Assembly: GCF_959029255.1 (NCBI RefSeq)
Contig: NZ_CAUFUE010000029.1
Span: forward strand, 4,516-68,515
DNA length: 64,000 bases
Direction of reading: 5' to 3'
Source of the DNA: an uncultured Bacteroides sp.
Lineage (GTDB): Bacteria; Bacteroidota; Bacteroidia; Bacteroidales; Bacteroidaceae
Part shown: positions 54,893-62,079 of the stretch, piece after piece
How positions within the stretch are numbered: position 1 is the stretch's first letter
Layout: every line of letters begins with the position of its first letter
Translations under genes and position numbers: made by a program
The notes under the pieces: model-generated
The model's database searches: none
Seen by the model: only the letters and a program-made list of their open reading frames with translations
What the model was told of the DNA's origin: nothing

Positions 54893-54961
54893 CGTTTTTT
54901 TCATAGAGATTTAGATTTAAGGTTAGAAGAATTGTGGAAGTCGTGAGACTTCCCTTTTTTT
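54893..54961 (+). ncRNA. Candidate small RNA, about 70 nt
   Basis: A transcription unit bounded by a full promoter match and an intrinsic terminator (7-bp GGAAGTC/GACTTCC stem, GTGA loop, U-run) with no start codon or frame of note between. The 5' part is A/U-rich and largely single stranded (about 40 nt), followed by the terminator hairpin, a layout usual for antisense-acting sRNAs. Beyond it a 9-bp inverted repeat (54976-54984 with 55020-55028) and a second terminator could define a longer read-through form of about 170 nt. I could not match it to a named RNA family. The start is estimated from the -7 element. Confidence 0.6.
54936..54961 (+). terminator. Intrinsic terminator of the small RNA
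   Basis: Perfect 7-bp stem GGAAGTC/GACTTCC closed by a GTGA tetraloop, followed by C and a run of T. Confidence 0.8.
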
Positions 54962-55028
54962 CACCTTAAAGGTTGTCCTCCTATTATGCCTGTAATAATT
55001 ATTGCAAAAACTAAATTTTATAGGAGGA

Positions 55029-55065
55029 TAAAAAAAAGCCCTTTCGTGAGAAAGAGCTTTTTTTG
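55029..55065. terminator. Bidirectional terminator beyond the MFS gene
   Basis: AGCCCTTTC/GAAAGAGCT stem with one mismatch and a GTGA loop at 55037-55058, flanked by A8 on the left and T7 on the right. Leftward it ends the MFS transcript; rightward it backs up the small RNA terminator. Confidence 0.8.
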
Positions 55066-55090
55066 TTTCTTATGGTTCTTGACTTTTATA

Positions 55091-56536
55091 TCAGTCCAGT
55101 ACGATAGGTTTGTACTTAGGAACCAATGCCTTCATGATGACCCAACCGAGCAAGTAAGCCACAGCACATACGCAGAAGATTACAAAGTAGCCGGCAGGCT
55201 TTCCTTCAAATCCCATAAACGTCATATTGGTATTTCCGGCATATACAAAAAGTTCACCGGCAATGAATTGTAACAACATGGAACCGATGCCACCTGCCAT
55301 ACCACCGATGCCGGTAATGGTTGCGATGGCTGATTTCGGGAACATGTCGCCCACGGTGGAGAAGATATTGGCAGACCATGATTGATGAGCCGCTCCACCG
55401 ATACCAATCATAATAACCGGGAACCATGGTGAGATAGTGCCCAAAGGCTGTGCCAGCAATACCAACAGCGGGAAGAATGCGAAAATCAACATAGCACGCA
55501 TACGCGCTGCATACGGATTAAGGCCGGTTTTGTTAATGATGATGGTAGGTATCTTGCCACCGTAGATGGAAAGCATGGTGATGGCATACAATGTAAAGAT
55601 GAGCGCCATACCCAGTCCTTCGGAAGTCTTGATGCCAAACTGTGTATTCAGGTAAGAAGGAGTCCAGAACAGGAAGAACCACCATACACCGTCGGTCATA
55701 AACTTTCCGATAGCAAAAGCCCATGTCTGTTTATAGCCGAAGCATTGCAGGAATCCCATCTTCTTTTCTTCTTTCTGGGTTTCTTCTTTAGAGTCAATTA
55801 CCTCATGGCTGTCTTGTTCTATATATTCTAATTCCGCCTTGTTTACATGCTTGCTTTTGGCAGGAGCTGTATACATGAATACCCAGAAGCCCATCCAGAC
55901 GAAGCCGAGCAAACCAATTACGATGAACGCCATTTCCCAACCCCAGGCTTTAGCCAATAGAGGTATGGAAATAGGGGCAATCAGTGCTCCGATAGACGCA
56001 CCGGCATTAAAGATAGAAGTAGCGTATGCACGGTCTTTCTTGGGGAAATATTCGGCAGTAACCTTGATGGCGGCGGGGAAGTTTCCGGCTTCTCCTAAAG
56101 CTAGTACGCAGCGGGCTGCCAGGAAACAGTACATACTGACGGTAGCAATGACTACTACTACATCACCGGTAGCACCCATTAATTCGGCCGCACTGTGCAG
56201 GCCTACAAAATGTTCTGTGATTACGCCGCAAAAAGCGTGAAGGCAGGCACCAACCGACCATACGCCGATGGCCCATAAATATCCTTTCTTAGAACCCAAC
56301 CAATCTACGAAGCGACCGGCAAACAACATGCAGGCGGCATAAACAAATGAAAAGACGGCGGTGATGGTTCCGTAATGGGATTCGTCCCAATGAAATTCCG
56401 GTTTGATGAACTCGTCCCAGGTGAGTGATAGTACCTGACGGTCGAGATAATTTACTGTTGTCGCGAAGAATAACATGGCGCAAATAGTCCAACGATAATT
56501 GGTCATCTTGCCCAGTGTGTTTTGAAATGTACTCAT
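55091..56536 (-). CDS. MFS transporter, hexuronate (ExuT-like) type
   Basis: Inner-membrane major facilitator of 481 residues with 12 helices. The first loop (NYLDRQVLSLTWDEFIKPEF) and GRFVDWLGSKKGYLWAIGVW match the anion:cation symporter/ExuT group, which carries hexuronates by proton symport. A hydrophilic central loop (about residues 235-262, EQDSHEVIDSKEETQKEEKK) joins the halves. The pectin neighbourhood suggests galacturonate or its unsaturated/keto derivatives as substrate. It has its own -7 element and a terminator separating it from kduI upstream. Confidence 0.9.
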   Translation of the reverse strand: MSTFQNTLGKMTNYRWTICAMLFFATTVNYLDRQVLSLTWDEFIKPEFHWDESHYGTITAVFSFVYAACMLFAGRFVDWLGSKKGYLWAIGVWSVGACLHAFCGVITEHFVGLHSAAELMGATGDVVVVIATVSMYCFLAARCVLALGEAGNFPAAIKVTAEYFPKKDRAYATSIFNAGASIGALIAPISIPLLAKAWGWEMAFIVIGLLGFVWMGFWVFMYTAPAKSKHVNKAELEYIEQDSHEVIDSKEETQKEEKKMGFLQCFGYKQTWAFAIGKFMTDGVWWFFLFWTPSYLNTQFGIKTSEGLGMALIFTLYAITMLSIYGGKIPTIIINKTGLNPYAARMRAMLIFAFFPLLVLLAQPLGTISPWFPVIMIGIGGAAHQSWSANIFSTVGDMFPKSAIATITGIGGMAGGIGSMLLQFIAGELFVYAGNTNMTFMGFEGKPAGYFVIFCVCAVAYLLGWVIMKALVPKYKPIVLD

Positions 56537-56561
56537 GATAATAGATTTGTTATTTTATTTG

Positions 56562-56569
56562 CAAATGTA
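56562..56569 (-). promoter_or_regulatory. -7 element of the MFS transporter gene
   Basis: On the minus strand TACATTTG, matching TAnnTTTG, 25 bp before the ATG at 56536. Confidence 0.6.
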
Positions 56570-56627
56570 GGGGTTTGTGTCGTGTTTCTGGTGTAAATTT
56601 TGGTGTAAATCATGGAGAAAATGACAA

Positions 56628-56660
56628 AATAGGCATGGATTAGAGCAACCCATGCCTATT
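56628..56660. terminator. Hairpin terminator after kduI
   Basis: Perfect 11-bp stem (AATAGGCATGG / CCATGCCTATT) with an 11-nt loop, 17 bp beyond the kduI stop codon. Confidence 0.75.
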
Positions 56661-56677
56661 CTGTATAGAAAGAGAGT

Positions 56678-57634
56678 TTATTTCATATCAATGTATTTAA
56701 TCTCATCTTTGTCGCTATACTTCAGGTTCTCACCACCCATACCCCAAATGAAAGTATAGTTGCTTGTTCCTGCTGCTGCGTGGATGCTCCATTCGGGAGA
56801 AGTGACAGCTTGCTCGTTGTGCAACCATATAAGACGTTCTTCCTGAGGTTCGCCCATCAAATGGCAGATAGCATTTCCCGGAGTCAGGTTGAAGTAGTAG
56901 TAAGCCTCCATACGACGTGTGTGAGTGTGGGCAGGCATCGTGTTCCATACAGAACCCGGAGCCAGTTCGGTAAGTCCCATCTGTAATTGGTTGGTACCGC
57001 CGTCTTTCACTCTTTCCAGCACGTCTTTCACAATCAGCTGGTTTACGATACGGTCGTTGCTGTCTTCCATCTTACCATAATGATCGGAAATACCCAAAGC
57101 GTATTTCTTAGGATTGGCTTTCTGGAGTTTGGCATCGGTTGTAATCAATTGGGTTACATACTGCTTGTAAGCCGGAGCCGAGTTGATATAGAACTTAGCA
57201 GGCTTAGTGGCATCGTTGCTCTTGAAAGTAACTTCCTTGTTACCGCAACCTACATAAAGTGCTTCTTTGTATTTCATCGGATATTCCTTACCGTCTACGG
57301 TAACCACTCCATCACCACCGGTGTTGATAACACCCAGTTCACGGCGTTCCAGGAAATAAGTGATTTCCGGACCGAGTTCACGGAATACTTCCAACTTCAA
57401 AGTCTTGTTTACCGGCATGGCGCCTCCGTAAATCAGACGGTCGTAAAGAGTATAAGTTACGTTGATTTCGTCCGGAGCCATTACTTTGTCCATCATAAAG
57501 GAGCTACGAAGACGTTCTGTGTCATAGTGCTTCACGTCTGATGGATGGCATGCTGTCTGCACTTTGTAGTTTACTTGGGCGGAAGCCGTCAATGCGGCAG
57601 CACCCAACATCAGGGCAATTGCTAATTTTTTCAT
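56678..57634 (-). CDS. kduI: 5-keto-4-deoxyuronate isomerase KduI with signal peptide
   Basis: Isomerase converting 5-keto-4-deoxyuronate to 2,5-diketo-3-deoxygluconate in pectin catabolism. The zinc ligands of the family are all present: H236 and H238 (PAHTHTRRME), E243 and H285 (WSIHAAAG). KduI is normally a cytoplasmic protein of about 280 residues. This one is 318 residues and begins with MKKLAIALMLGAAALTASAQ, a textbook signal peptide, so the enzyme is predicted to be periplasmic. No alternative start would remove the signal and keep the family N-terminus (YKVQTACHPSDVKHYDTERL). Co-transcribed with the IIC gene, 41 bp apart. Confidence 0.9.
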   Translation of the reverse strand: MKKLAIALMLGAAALTASAQVNYKVQTACHPSDVKHYDTERLRSSFMMDKVMAPDEINVTYTLYDRLIYGGAMPVNKTLKLEVFRELGPEITYFLERRELGVINTGGDGVVTVDGKEYPMKYKEALYVGCGNKEVTFKSNDATKPAKFYINSAPAYKQYVTQLITTDAKLQKANPKKYALGISDHYGKMEDSNDRIVNQLIVKDVLERVKDGGTNQLQMGLTELAPGSVWNTMPAHTHTRRMEAYYYFNLTPGNAICHLMGEPQEERLIWLHNEQAVTSPEWSIHAAAGTSNYTFIWGMGGENLKYSDKDEIKYIDMK

Positions 57635-57675
57635 TTCTAATATAAACTTTTAATATGAATATTCAATAATTATAT

Positions 57676-59055
57676 TTAAGCTTCTTTTACGGCTTCTTTT
57701 GCTGCTTTTTCGCTGCGGATGATGGCGCGGCGGTTAATCAGCATCAGTACGATAGCCACCAAAGCCAGCGATGCACCACCCACATACGAGAGTTTTATAC
57801 CTCTATATATGGTCCATCCGAAGAAAGAAGATGCGAAATCGAGCGCACCACCGGAAAAACCATCAGGAATGTGTGCCGTCGGGTCATGCGTTTCGGCGTA
57901 TACATTGTTGGCAGCCAAAGTAAAGTCAGGTGCCATATCGGTTACGAAGTACAAACCGATAATCAGTGTGACAAGACCTACTATCAAAGTTTTCAATACA
58001 TTACCCTTGGTGAAAGGTAATACCATAGGAAACAAGTAGAACATACCTGCCAAAGAGGCCAACGGCAGGAATTGGTTACCCGGGAGGAATACTGCCAATG
58101 CCAAGCTGACAGGGATTAAAATAACCGATACTACCAAAGTAGTAGGATGTCCGATAACCAGCGCGGGACTCATACCGATATTTATCTTTTTACCATTAAA
58201 TTTGGCTTTCACCAATTCGGATGTCTTTTCTGAAATAGGTTTTAATCCTTCAATGAACAAGGAAGTGATACGGGGAATAAGTTCCATTACAGCTCCCATT
58301 GTGATACCTAAGAAGAGTACTTTCTTGATATCCAATTGAGCTGCCCAACCAATCAGCATACCTACAATCACACCTAATACCAACGGTTCACCTACCACGC
58401 CGAATTTCTTCTTCATTCCTTCGGCATCAATGTCCAATTTAGAGAAGCCCGGTATTTTATCCAATGCTTTATTGATAATGATAGCAAAAGGCATAAAACT
58501 TTGGCAGAACGGTTGAGGAATGGATATTCCATCTAAATCATAGTATTTTTGAAACCTATCGGCGGTGAGGTCTGCACAAACCAACGTGATGACATAGCAG
58601 ATGATAGCGGCAAAATATCCCCATACGAGATTTTCACCGGTAACAAAGTATGCCACGGCACCAATAAAAGCAAAATGCCAATAGTTCCATAAATCTATGT
58701 TTATTGTCCGTGTAGTCTTGGTGATGAGCATCAAAAAGTTAATTCCTAAGCATATAGGTATGATTAATGCGCCTACGGCTGTATTATAAGCTACAGCGGC
58801 GGCGGCAGGCCACCCCATATCGAATACGTTTAGTTGCAAGTGATATAAATCGGATATGGTTTTTAAAGGATTGTCAAAATTAGTTGTCAACAGAGCTGTG
58901 ACTACCCCTAAACCTACAAAACCGACCCCGACGAACAGGCCCGACTTCAGAGCCTTACTGAATTTCATCCTAATACACATGCCAATGATTGTAAAGATAA
59001 TTGGCATCATAACAGCTGCTCCTAAACCGAGGATGTACTTGAAAACTTGTTCCAT
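57676..59055 (-). CDS. PTS galactitol-type IIC membrane protein, no PTS partners
   Basis: A 459-residue integral membrane protein matching the EIIC component of the galactitol (GatC) PTS family: MMPIIFTIIGMCIRMKFSKA, then LWNYWHFAFIGAVAYFVTGE, VMELIPRITSLFIEGLKPIS and SPALVIGHPTTLVVSVILIP. No IIA, IIB, EI or HPr gene is present here, and Bacteroides are generally held to lack a working PTS. Since it forms an operon with kduI, it probably works as a PTS-independent carrier or channel for uronate-derived sugars, by inference. The C-terminus is a charged Ala/Lys helix. A -7 element lies upstream. Confidence 0.88.
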   Translation of the reverse strand: MEQVFKYILGLGAAVMMPIIFTIIGMCIRMKFSKALKSGLFVGVGFVGLGVVTALLTTNFDNPLKTISDLYHLQLNVFDMGWPAAAAVAYNTAVGALIIPICLGINFLMLITKTTRTINIDLWNYWHFAFIGAVAYFVTGENLVWGYFAAIICYVITLVCADLTADRFQKYYDLDGISIPQPFCQSFMPFAIIINKALDKIPGFSKLDIDAEGMKKKFGVVGEPLVLGVIVGMLIGWAAQLDIKKVLFLGITMGAVMELIPRITSLFIEGLKPISEKTSELVKAKFNGKKINIGMSPALVIGHPTTLVVSVILIPVSLALAVFLPGNQFLPLASLAGMFYLFPMVLPFTKGNVLKTLIVGLVTLIIGLYFVTDMAPDFTLAANNVYAETHDPTAHIPDGFSGGALDFASSFFGWTIYRGIKLSYVGGASLALVAIVLMLINRRAIIRSEKAAKEAVKEA

Positions 59056-59119
59056 TCTTTATGCGTGTTAAATTGGTAATTGATTATGTTTTACAATAGT
59101 ATGTATTAAAAACCGGGGT

Positions 59120-59127
59120 CAAAAATA
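59120..59127 (-). promoter_or_regulatory. -7 element of the IIC-kduI operon
   Basis: On the minus strand TATTTTTG, matching TAnnTTTG, giving a leader of about 58 nt. It faces the GH105 promoter, so the 280-bp gap is a divergent control region where a pectin-sensing regulator could act. Confidence 0.55.
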
Positions 59128-59295
59128 AGACCTTTTATCAATTAATCAAACTGGAAAAGCATAATATTTAGTAAAAAGGACGATTTTAGACAAATAATGT
59201 CGTTATCGTGCACAAAAATGCTCGTTTCCGCACACGAAAACCAAATAATCTACCTTCTGCGCTGAAAAGTACACACTTGTTTGGCTGGAATACGC

Positions 59296-59303
59296 TATTT
59301 TTG
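59296..59303 (+). promoter_or_regulatory. -7 element of the GH105-CE8 operon
   Basis: TATTTTTG fits TAnnTTTG, 33 bp before the ATG at 59336. Confidence 0.55.
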
Positions 59304-59335
59304 TTTCGTGAAAAAGAATAGGTCTAATACCCAAA

Positions 59336-60583
59336 ATGAACAACTTCATGAAAAAAAACTTTATTTGTAAATTATTTGTGTCCGGTTTGTTGTTGACATC
59401 TTCCTTAAGTATTTCCTTGGTGGCATCCGCGCAACGCGTAAGTAAAGAACTTCCTTGGTCGGTGCGCATGGTAGAGTCCGAAATGATTCGTTGTCCTGAA
59501 TCCTGGCAGCTGGATTTTCAGCCGAAACTGAAATGGGATTATTGTCATGGCCTGGAACTGCAATCTATGCTGGATGTGTACGACCGTTACGGTGATAAGA
59601 AAATCTATGATTATGCTTTGGCATACGCCGATACGATGGTCAATAACGACGGGACTATTAAGATGTATAAGTTGCAGGAGTATAGCTTGGATCGCGTGAA
59701 CTCGGGTAAGTTCCTGTTCCGCATTTACGAGCAAACCAAAGACGATAAGTATAAGAAAGCGCTCGCCCTGTTGCGCAGTCAGTTCGACGGGCAGCCTCGC
59801 AATGCCGATGGCGGCTTCTGGCATAAAAAGATTTACCCGAACCAGGTTTGGCTGGATGGTGTCTATATGGGAGCGCCTTTCTATGCCGAATATGCCTTCC
59901 GTAATAATGAAGTGAACGTTTATGCAGACGTTATCAACCAATTCCTGATGGCAGCCCGCCACACCTACGATGCGAAAAACGATTTATACCGCCATGCTTG
60001 CGACGTAAGCCGTAAAGAGCGTTGGGCAGACCCCGTGACCGGCCAGTCAAAACATAGCTGGGGGCGTGCTATGGGTTGGTATGCCATGGCATTTGTAGAT
60101 GCGTTGGACTTTATTCCGGAACACGAGTCGGGGCGTGACTCCATGTTGATTATCTTCAATAAAATAGCTTCGCAGGTGAAGCGTCTGCAAGATTCCAAGA
60201 CAGGTTTGTGGTATCAGGTACTGGATAAGAGTGGTGAGGAAGGCAACTATCTGGAGTCATCTTGTTCTGCCATGTTTGTATATGCCCTGTTCAAAGGTGT
60301 CCGCAAAGGATATATCGACAAATCCTATCTGGATGTGGCAATCAAGGGATATAAAGGTATCCTTGATAATTTCATAGAAGTAGATAAGGACGGTGTTGTG
60401 AGCATAACCAGAGCTTGTGCCGTTGCCGGGTTGGGTGGAAAGGTCTACCGTTCGGGCGATTACAACTATTATATCAATGAAACTATCCGTAGTAACGATC
60501 CTAAGGCCGTAGGCCCTTTCATTTTGGGAAGCCTGGAATGGGAACGTCTTCAGGATGCTAAAGAAGTAATAAATCAGAAATGA
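59336..60583 (+). CDS. GH105 unsaturated rhamnogalacturonyl/galacturonyl hydrolase
   Basis: Exported glycoside hydrolase of 415 residues, family GH105 (YteR/YesR-like), which hydrates and releases the terminal unsaturated uronic acid left by pectin lyases. The signal peptide is residues about 8-32 (SISLVASAQ); an in-frame ATG four codons on (59348) is an equal start choice. The (alpha/alpha)6-barrel carries the family segments WLDGVYMGAPFYAEYAF, with candidate catalytic D174, and SWGRAMGWYAMAFVDALDFI. It ends GPFILGSLEWERL, typical of the family. Its stop overlaps the start of the CE8 gene (ATGA). Confidence 0.92.
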   Translation: MNNFMKKNFICKLFVSGLLLTSSLSISLVASAQRVSKELPWSVRMVESEMIRCPESWQLDFQPKLKWDYCHGLELQSMLDVYDRYGDKKIYDYALAYADTMVNNDGTIKMYKLQEYSLDRVNSGKFLFRIYEQTKDDKYKKALALLRSQFDGQPRNADGGFWHKKIYPNQVWLDGVYMGAPFYAEYAFRNNEVNVYADVINQFLMAARHTYDAKNDLYRHACDVSRKERWADPVTGQSKHSWGRAMGWYAMAFVDALDFIPEHESGRDSMLIIFNKIASQVKRLQDSKTGLWYQVLDKSGEEGNYLESSCSAMFVYALFKGVRKGYIDKSYLDVAIKGYKGILDNFIEVDKDGVVSITRACAVAGLGGKVYRSGDYNYYINETIRSNDPKAVGPFILGSLEWERLQDAKEVINQK

Positions 60584-61554
60584 AAAACAGAATGAAGATT
60601 TTAGCAGTCTTTATGATAGCCGTGCTGTGCGGGGGAGCTTCCCTATCGGCAGCCAATCAATGGAAAGATACCCTGGTGGTGGCTCGTGATGGTTCGGGTG
60701 ATTATCGTTCGTTGAATGAAGCCATGGAGGGTATTCGCGCTTTCATGGATTATAAAGTGACGGTATTTATAAAAAACGGACTTTACAAAGAAAAGGTAGC
60801 TATCCCCTCATGGTTACAAAACGTCGATTTCATCGGTGAAAACGCGGAAAATACGATTATCACATTCGATGACCATGCCAATATCAATAAGATGGGCACA
60901 TTCCGCACTTACACAGTGAAGGTAGAAGGCAATAATATCACCTTCAAGAATCTGACAATTGAAAATAATGCGGCGCAATTAGGGCAGGCCGTAGCGCTTC
61001 ATACGGAAGGCGACCGCCTGGTATTCATCAATTGCCGCTTTTTGGGAAATCAGGATACCATCTATACGGGGCTTGAAGGTACCCGCCTATACTTTCTGAA
61101 TTGCTATATAGAAGGTACTACCGACTTTATTTTCGGTCCTTCTACCGCTCTGTTCGAGCATTGCACGCTTCATAGCAAAAGAAACTCATACATCACGGCA
61201 GCGTCTACCCCTGCCAATGTGGAAGTAGGATATGTTTTCAAGGATTGCAAGTTGACGGCAGCGCCGGGTGTGGATAAGGTTTATCTGGGACGTCCCTGGC
61301 GTCCGTATGCTGCAACCGTGTTCATTGATTGTGAAATGGGCAAACATATCTGTCCGGCCGGCTGGGATAACTGGCGTAATGCGGAGAATGAGAAGACGGC
61401 ACGATATGCCGAATATGGCAGCAAAGGCGAAGGTGCCGCAAGCGCCGGTCGCGTGAAATGGGCAAAACAGCTTTCTAAGAAAGAAGTGACCAAATACGAT
61501 GATTTGAAGTACATATTCAGGGTTTGTAATGAGTGGATGCCGGAAGGTAGGTAA
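60580..61554 (+). CDS. Pectin methylesterase, family CE8
   Basis: Exported pectinesterase of 324 residues that removes methyl esters from homogalacturonan. Signal peptide at residues about 1-25 (CGGASLSAAN). The beta-helix starts with VVARDGSGDYRSLNEAM. Catalytic residues of CE8 are in place: D159 in GNQDTIYT, D182 in TDFIFG and R238 with W240 in GRPWRP. Translationally coupled to the GH105 gene by ATGA. A hairpin repeat element follows the stop codon. Confidence 0.93.
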   Translation: MKNRMKILAVFMIAVLCGGASLSAANQWKDTLVVARDGSGDYRSLNEAMEGIRAFMDYKVTVFIKNGLYKEKVAIPSWLQNVDFIGENAENTIITFDDHANINKMGTFRTYTVKVEGNNITFKNLTIENNAAQLGQAVALHTEGDRLVFINCRFLGNQDTIYTGLEGTRLYFLNCYIEGTTDFIFGPSTALFEHCTLHSKRNSYITAASTPANVEVGYVFKDCKLTAAPGVDKVYLGRPWRPYAATVFIDCEMGKHICPAGWDNWRNAENEKTARYAEYGSKGEGAASAGRVKWAKQLSKKEVTKYDDLKYIFRVCNEWMPEGR

Positions 61555-61562
61555 ATGATAAT

Positions 61563-61660
61563 TTAATGAAGAATTAAGAATGAAGAATGAAGAATTACCT
61601 TGCGGCGTACTTGCATAGCGCAGCAAAATTCTTCATTCTTCATTCTTAGTTCTTCATTTC
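61563..61660. repeat. Hairpin repeat element, copy 4 (between CE8 and kdgF genes)
   Basis: Arms ATGAAGAATTAAGAATGAAG on the left and TTCTTCATTCTTCATTCTTA on the right; core CCTTGCGGCGTACTTGCATA followed by GCGCAGC. It lies between convergent genes and reads in the same sense as the CE8 gene. It may serve as a terminator. Confidence 0.85.
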
Positions 61661-61671
61661 CCTATTCCCAT

Positions 61672-62019
61672 TTATCCTTTCAGGAAATCCTCCCTCATGG
61701 GGCTGAAGCAGTCAATCAGCACCCCTGCTTCCAGGCAGACGCATCCATGCACTGCATCCGGCTCCATATAAACGCCGTCTCCTGCTGAAACGATTTGTTT
61801 CTCGCCGTTGACGGTAAATTCAAACTTGCCGCTGGCAACGTATGTTGTCTGGGTATGATAGTGTGTATGGGGTGTGCCGACTGCTCCCTGCTCGAATTTC
61901 ACTTTTACGAGCATCACCTGGCCGTCGTAACCCATGATTTGACGAACGACGCCTTCACCGGCGGGTTCCCAAGCTTTCTCGCTTTCGAGAATGAATGTGT
62001 TACTTCTTGTCTTTTGCAT
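61672..62019 (-). CDS. kdgF: KdgF-like cupin, uronate linearisation
   Basis: A 115-residue single-domain cupin. The metal motif PHTHYHTQTTYV supplies H51, H53 and Q57, and a late PDAVHG supplies H91, as in KdgF. KdgF speeds opening of 4,5-unsaturated uronates to 5-keto-4-deoxyuronate, the KduI substrate. No signal peptide, so it is cytoplasmic, in contrast to the predicted export of KduI. It has its own promoter facing the CE12-CE8 gene. Confidence 0.85.
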   Translation of the reverse strand: MQKTRSNTFILESEKAWEPAGEGVVRQIMGYDGQVMLVKVKFEQGAVGTPHTHYHTQTTYVASGKFEFTVNGEKQIVSAGDGVYMEPDAVHGCVCLEAGVLIDCFSPMREDFLKG

Positions 62020-62047
62020 TTTGTGTAGAGTCTATAAATAAGTGTGG

Positions 62048-62073
62048 CAAATATACGAAAAAACATAAGTTTG
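62048..62073. promoter_or_regulatory. Divergent -7 elements for kdgF and the CE12-CE8 gene
   Basis: Minus strand: TATATTTG at 62055-62048, 29 bp before the kdgF ATG. Plus strand: TAAGTTTG at 62066-62073, only 6 bp before the ATG at 62080, which would make that mRNA nearly leaderless if this element is used. Confidence 0.5.
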
Positions 62074-62079
62074 AAAACC

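Noticed and set aside
62044..62079. Upstream start for the CE12-CE8 gene
   Set aside because: It precedes the predicted -7 element and would push the signal peptide 12 residues inwards.
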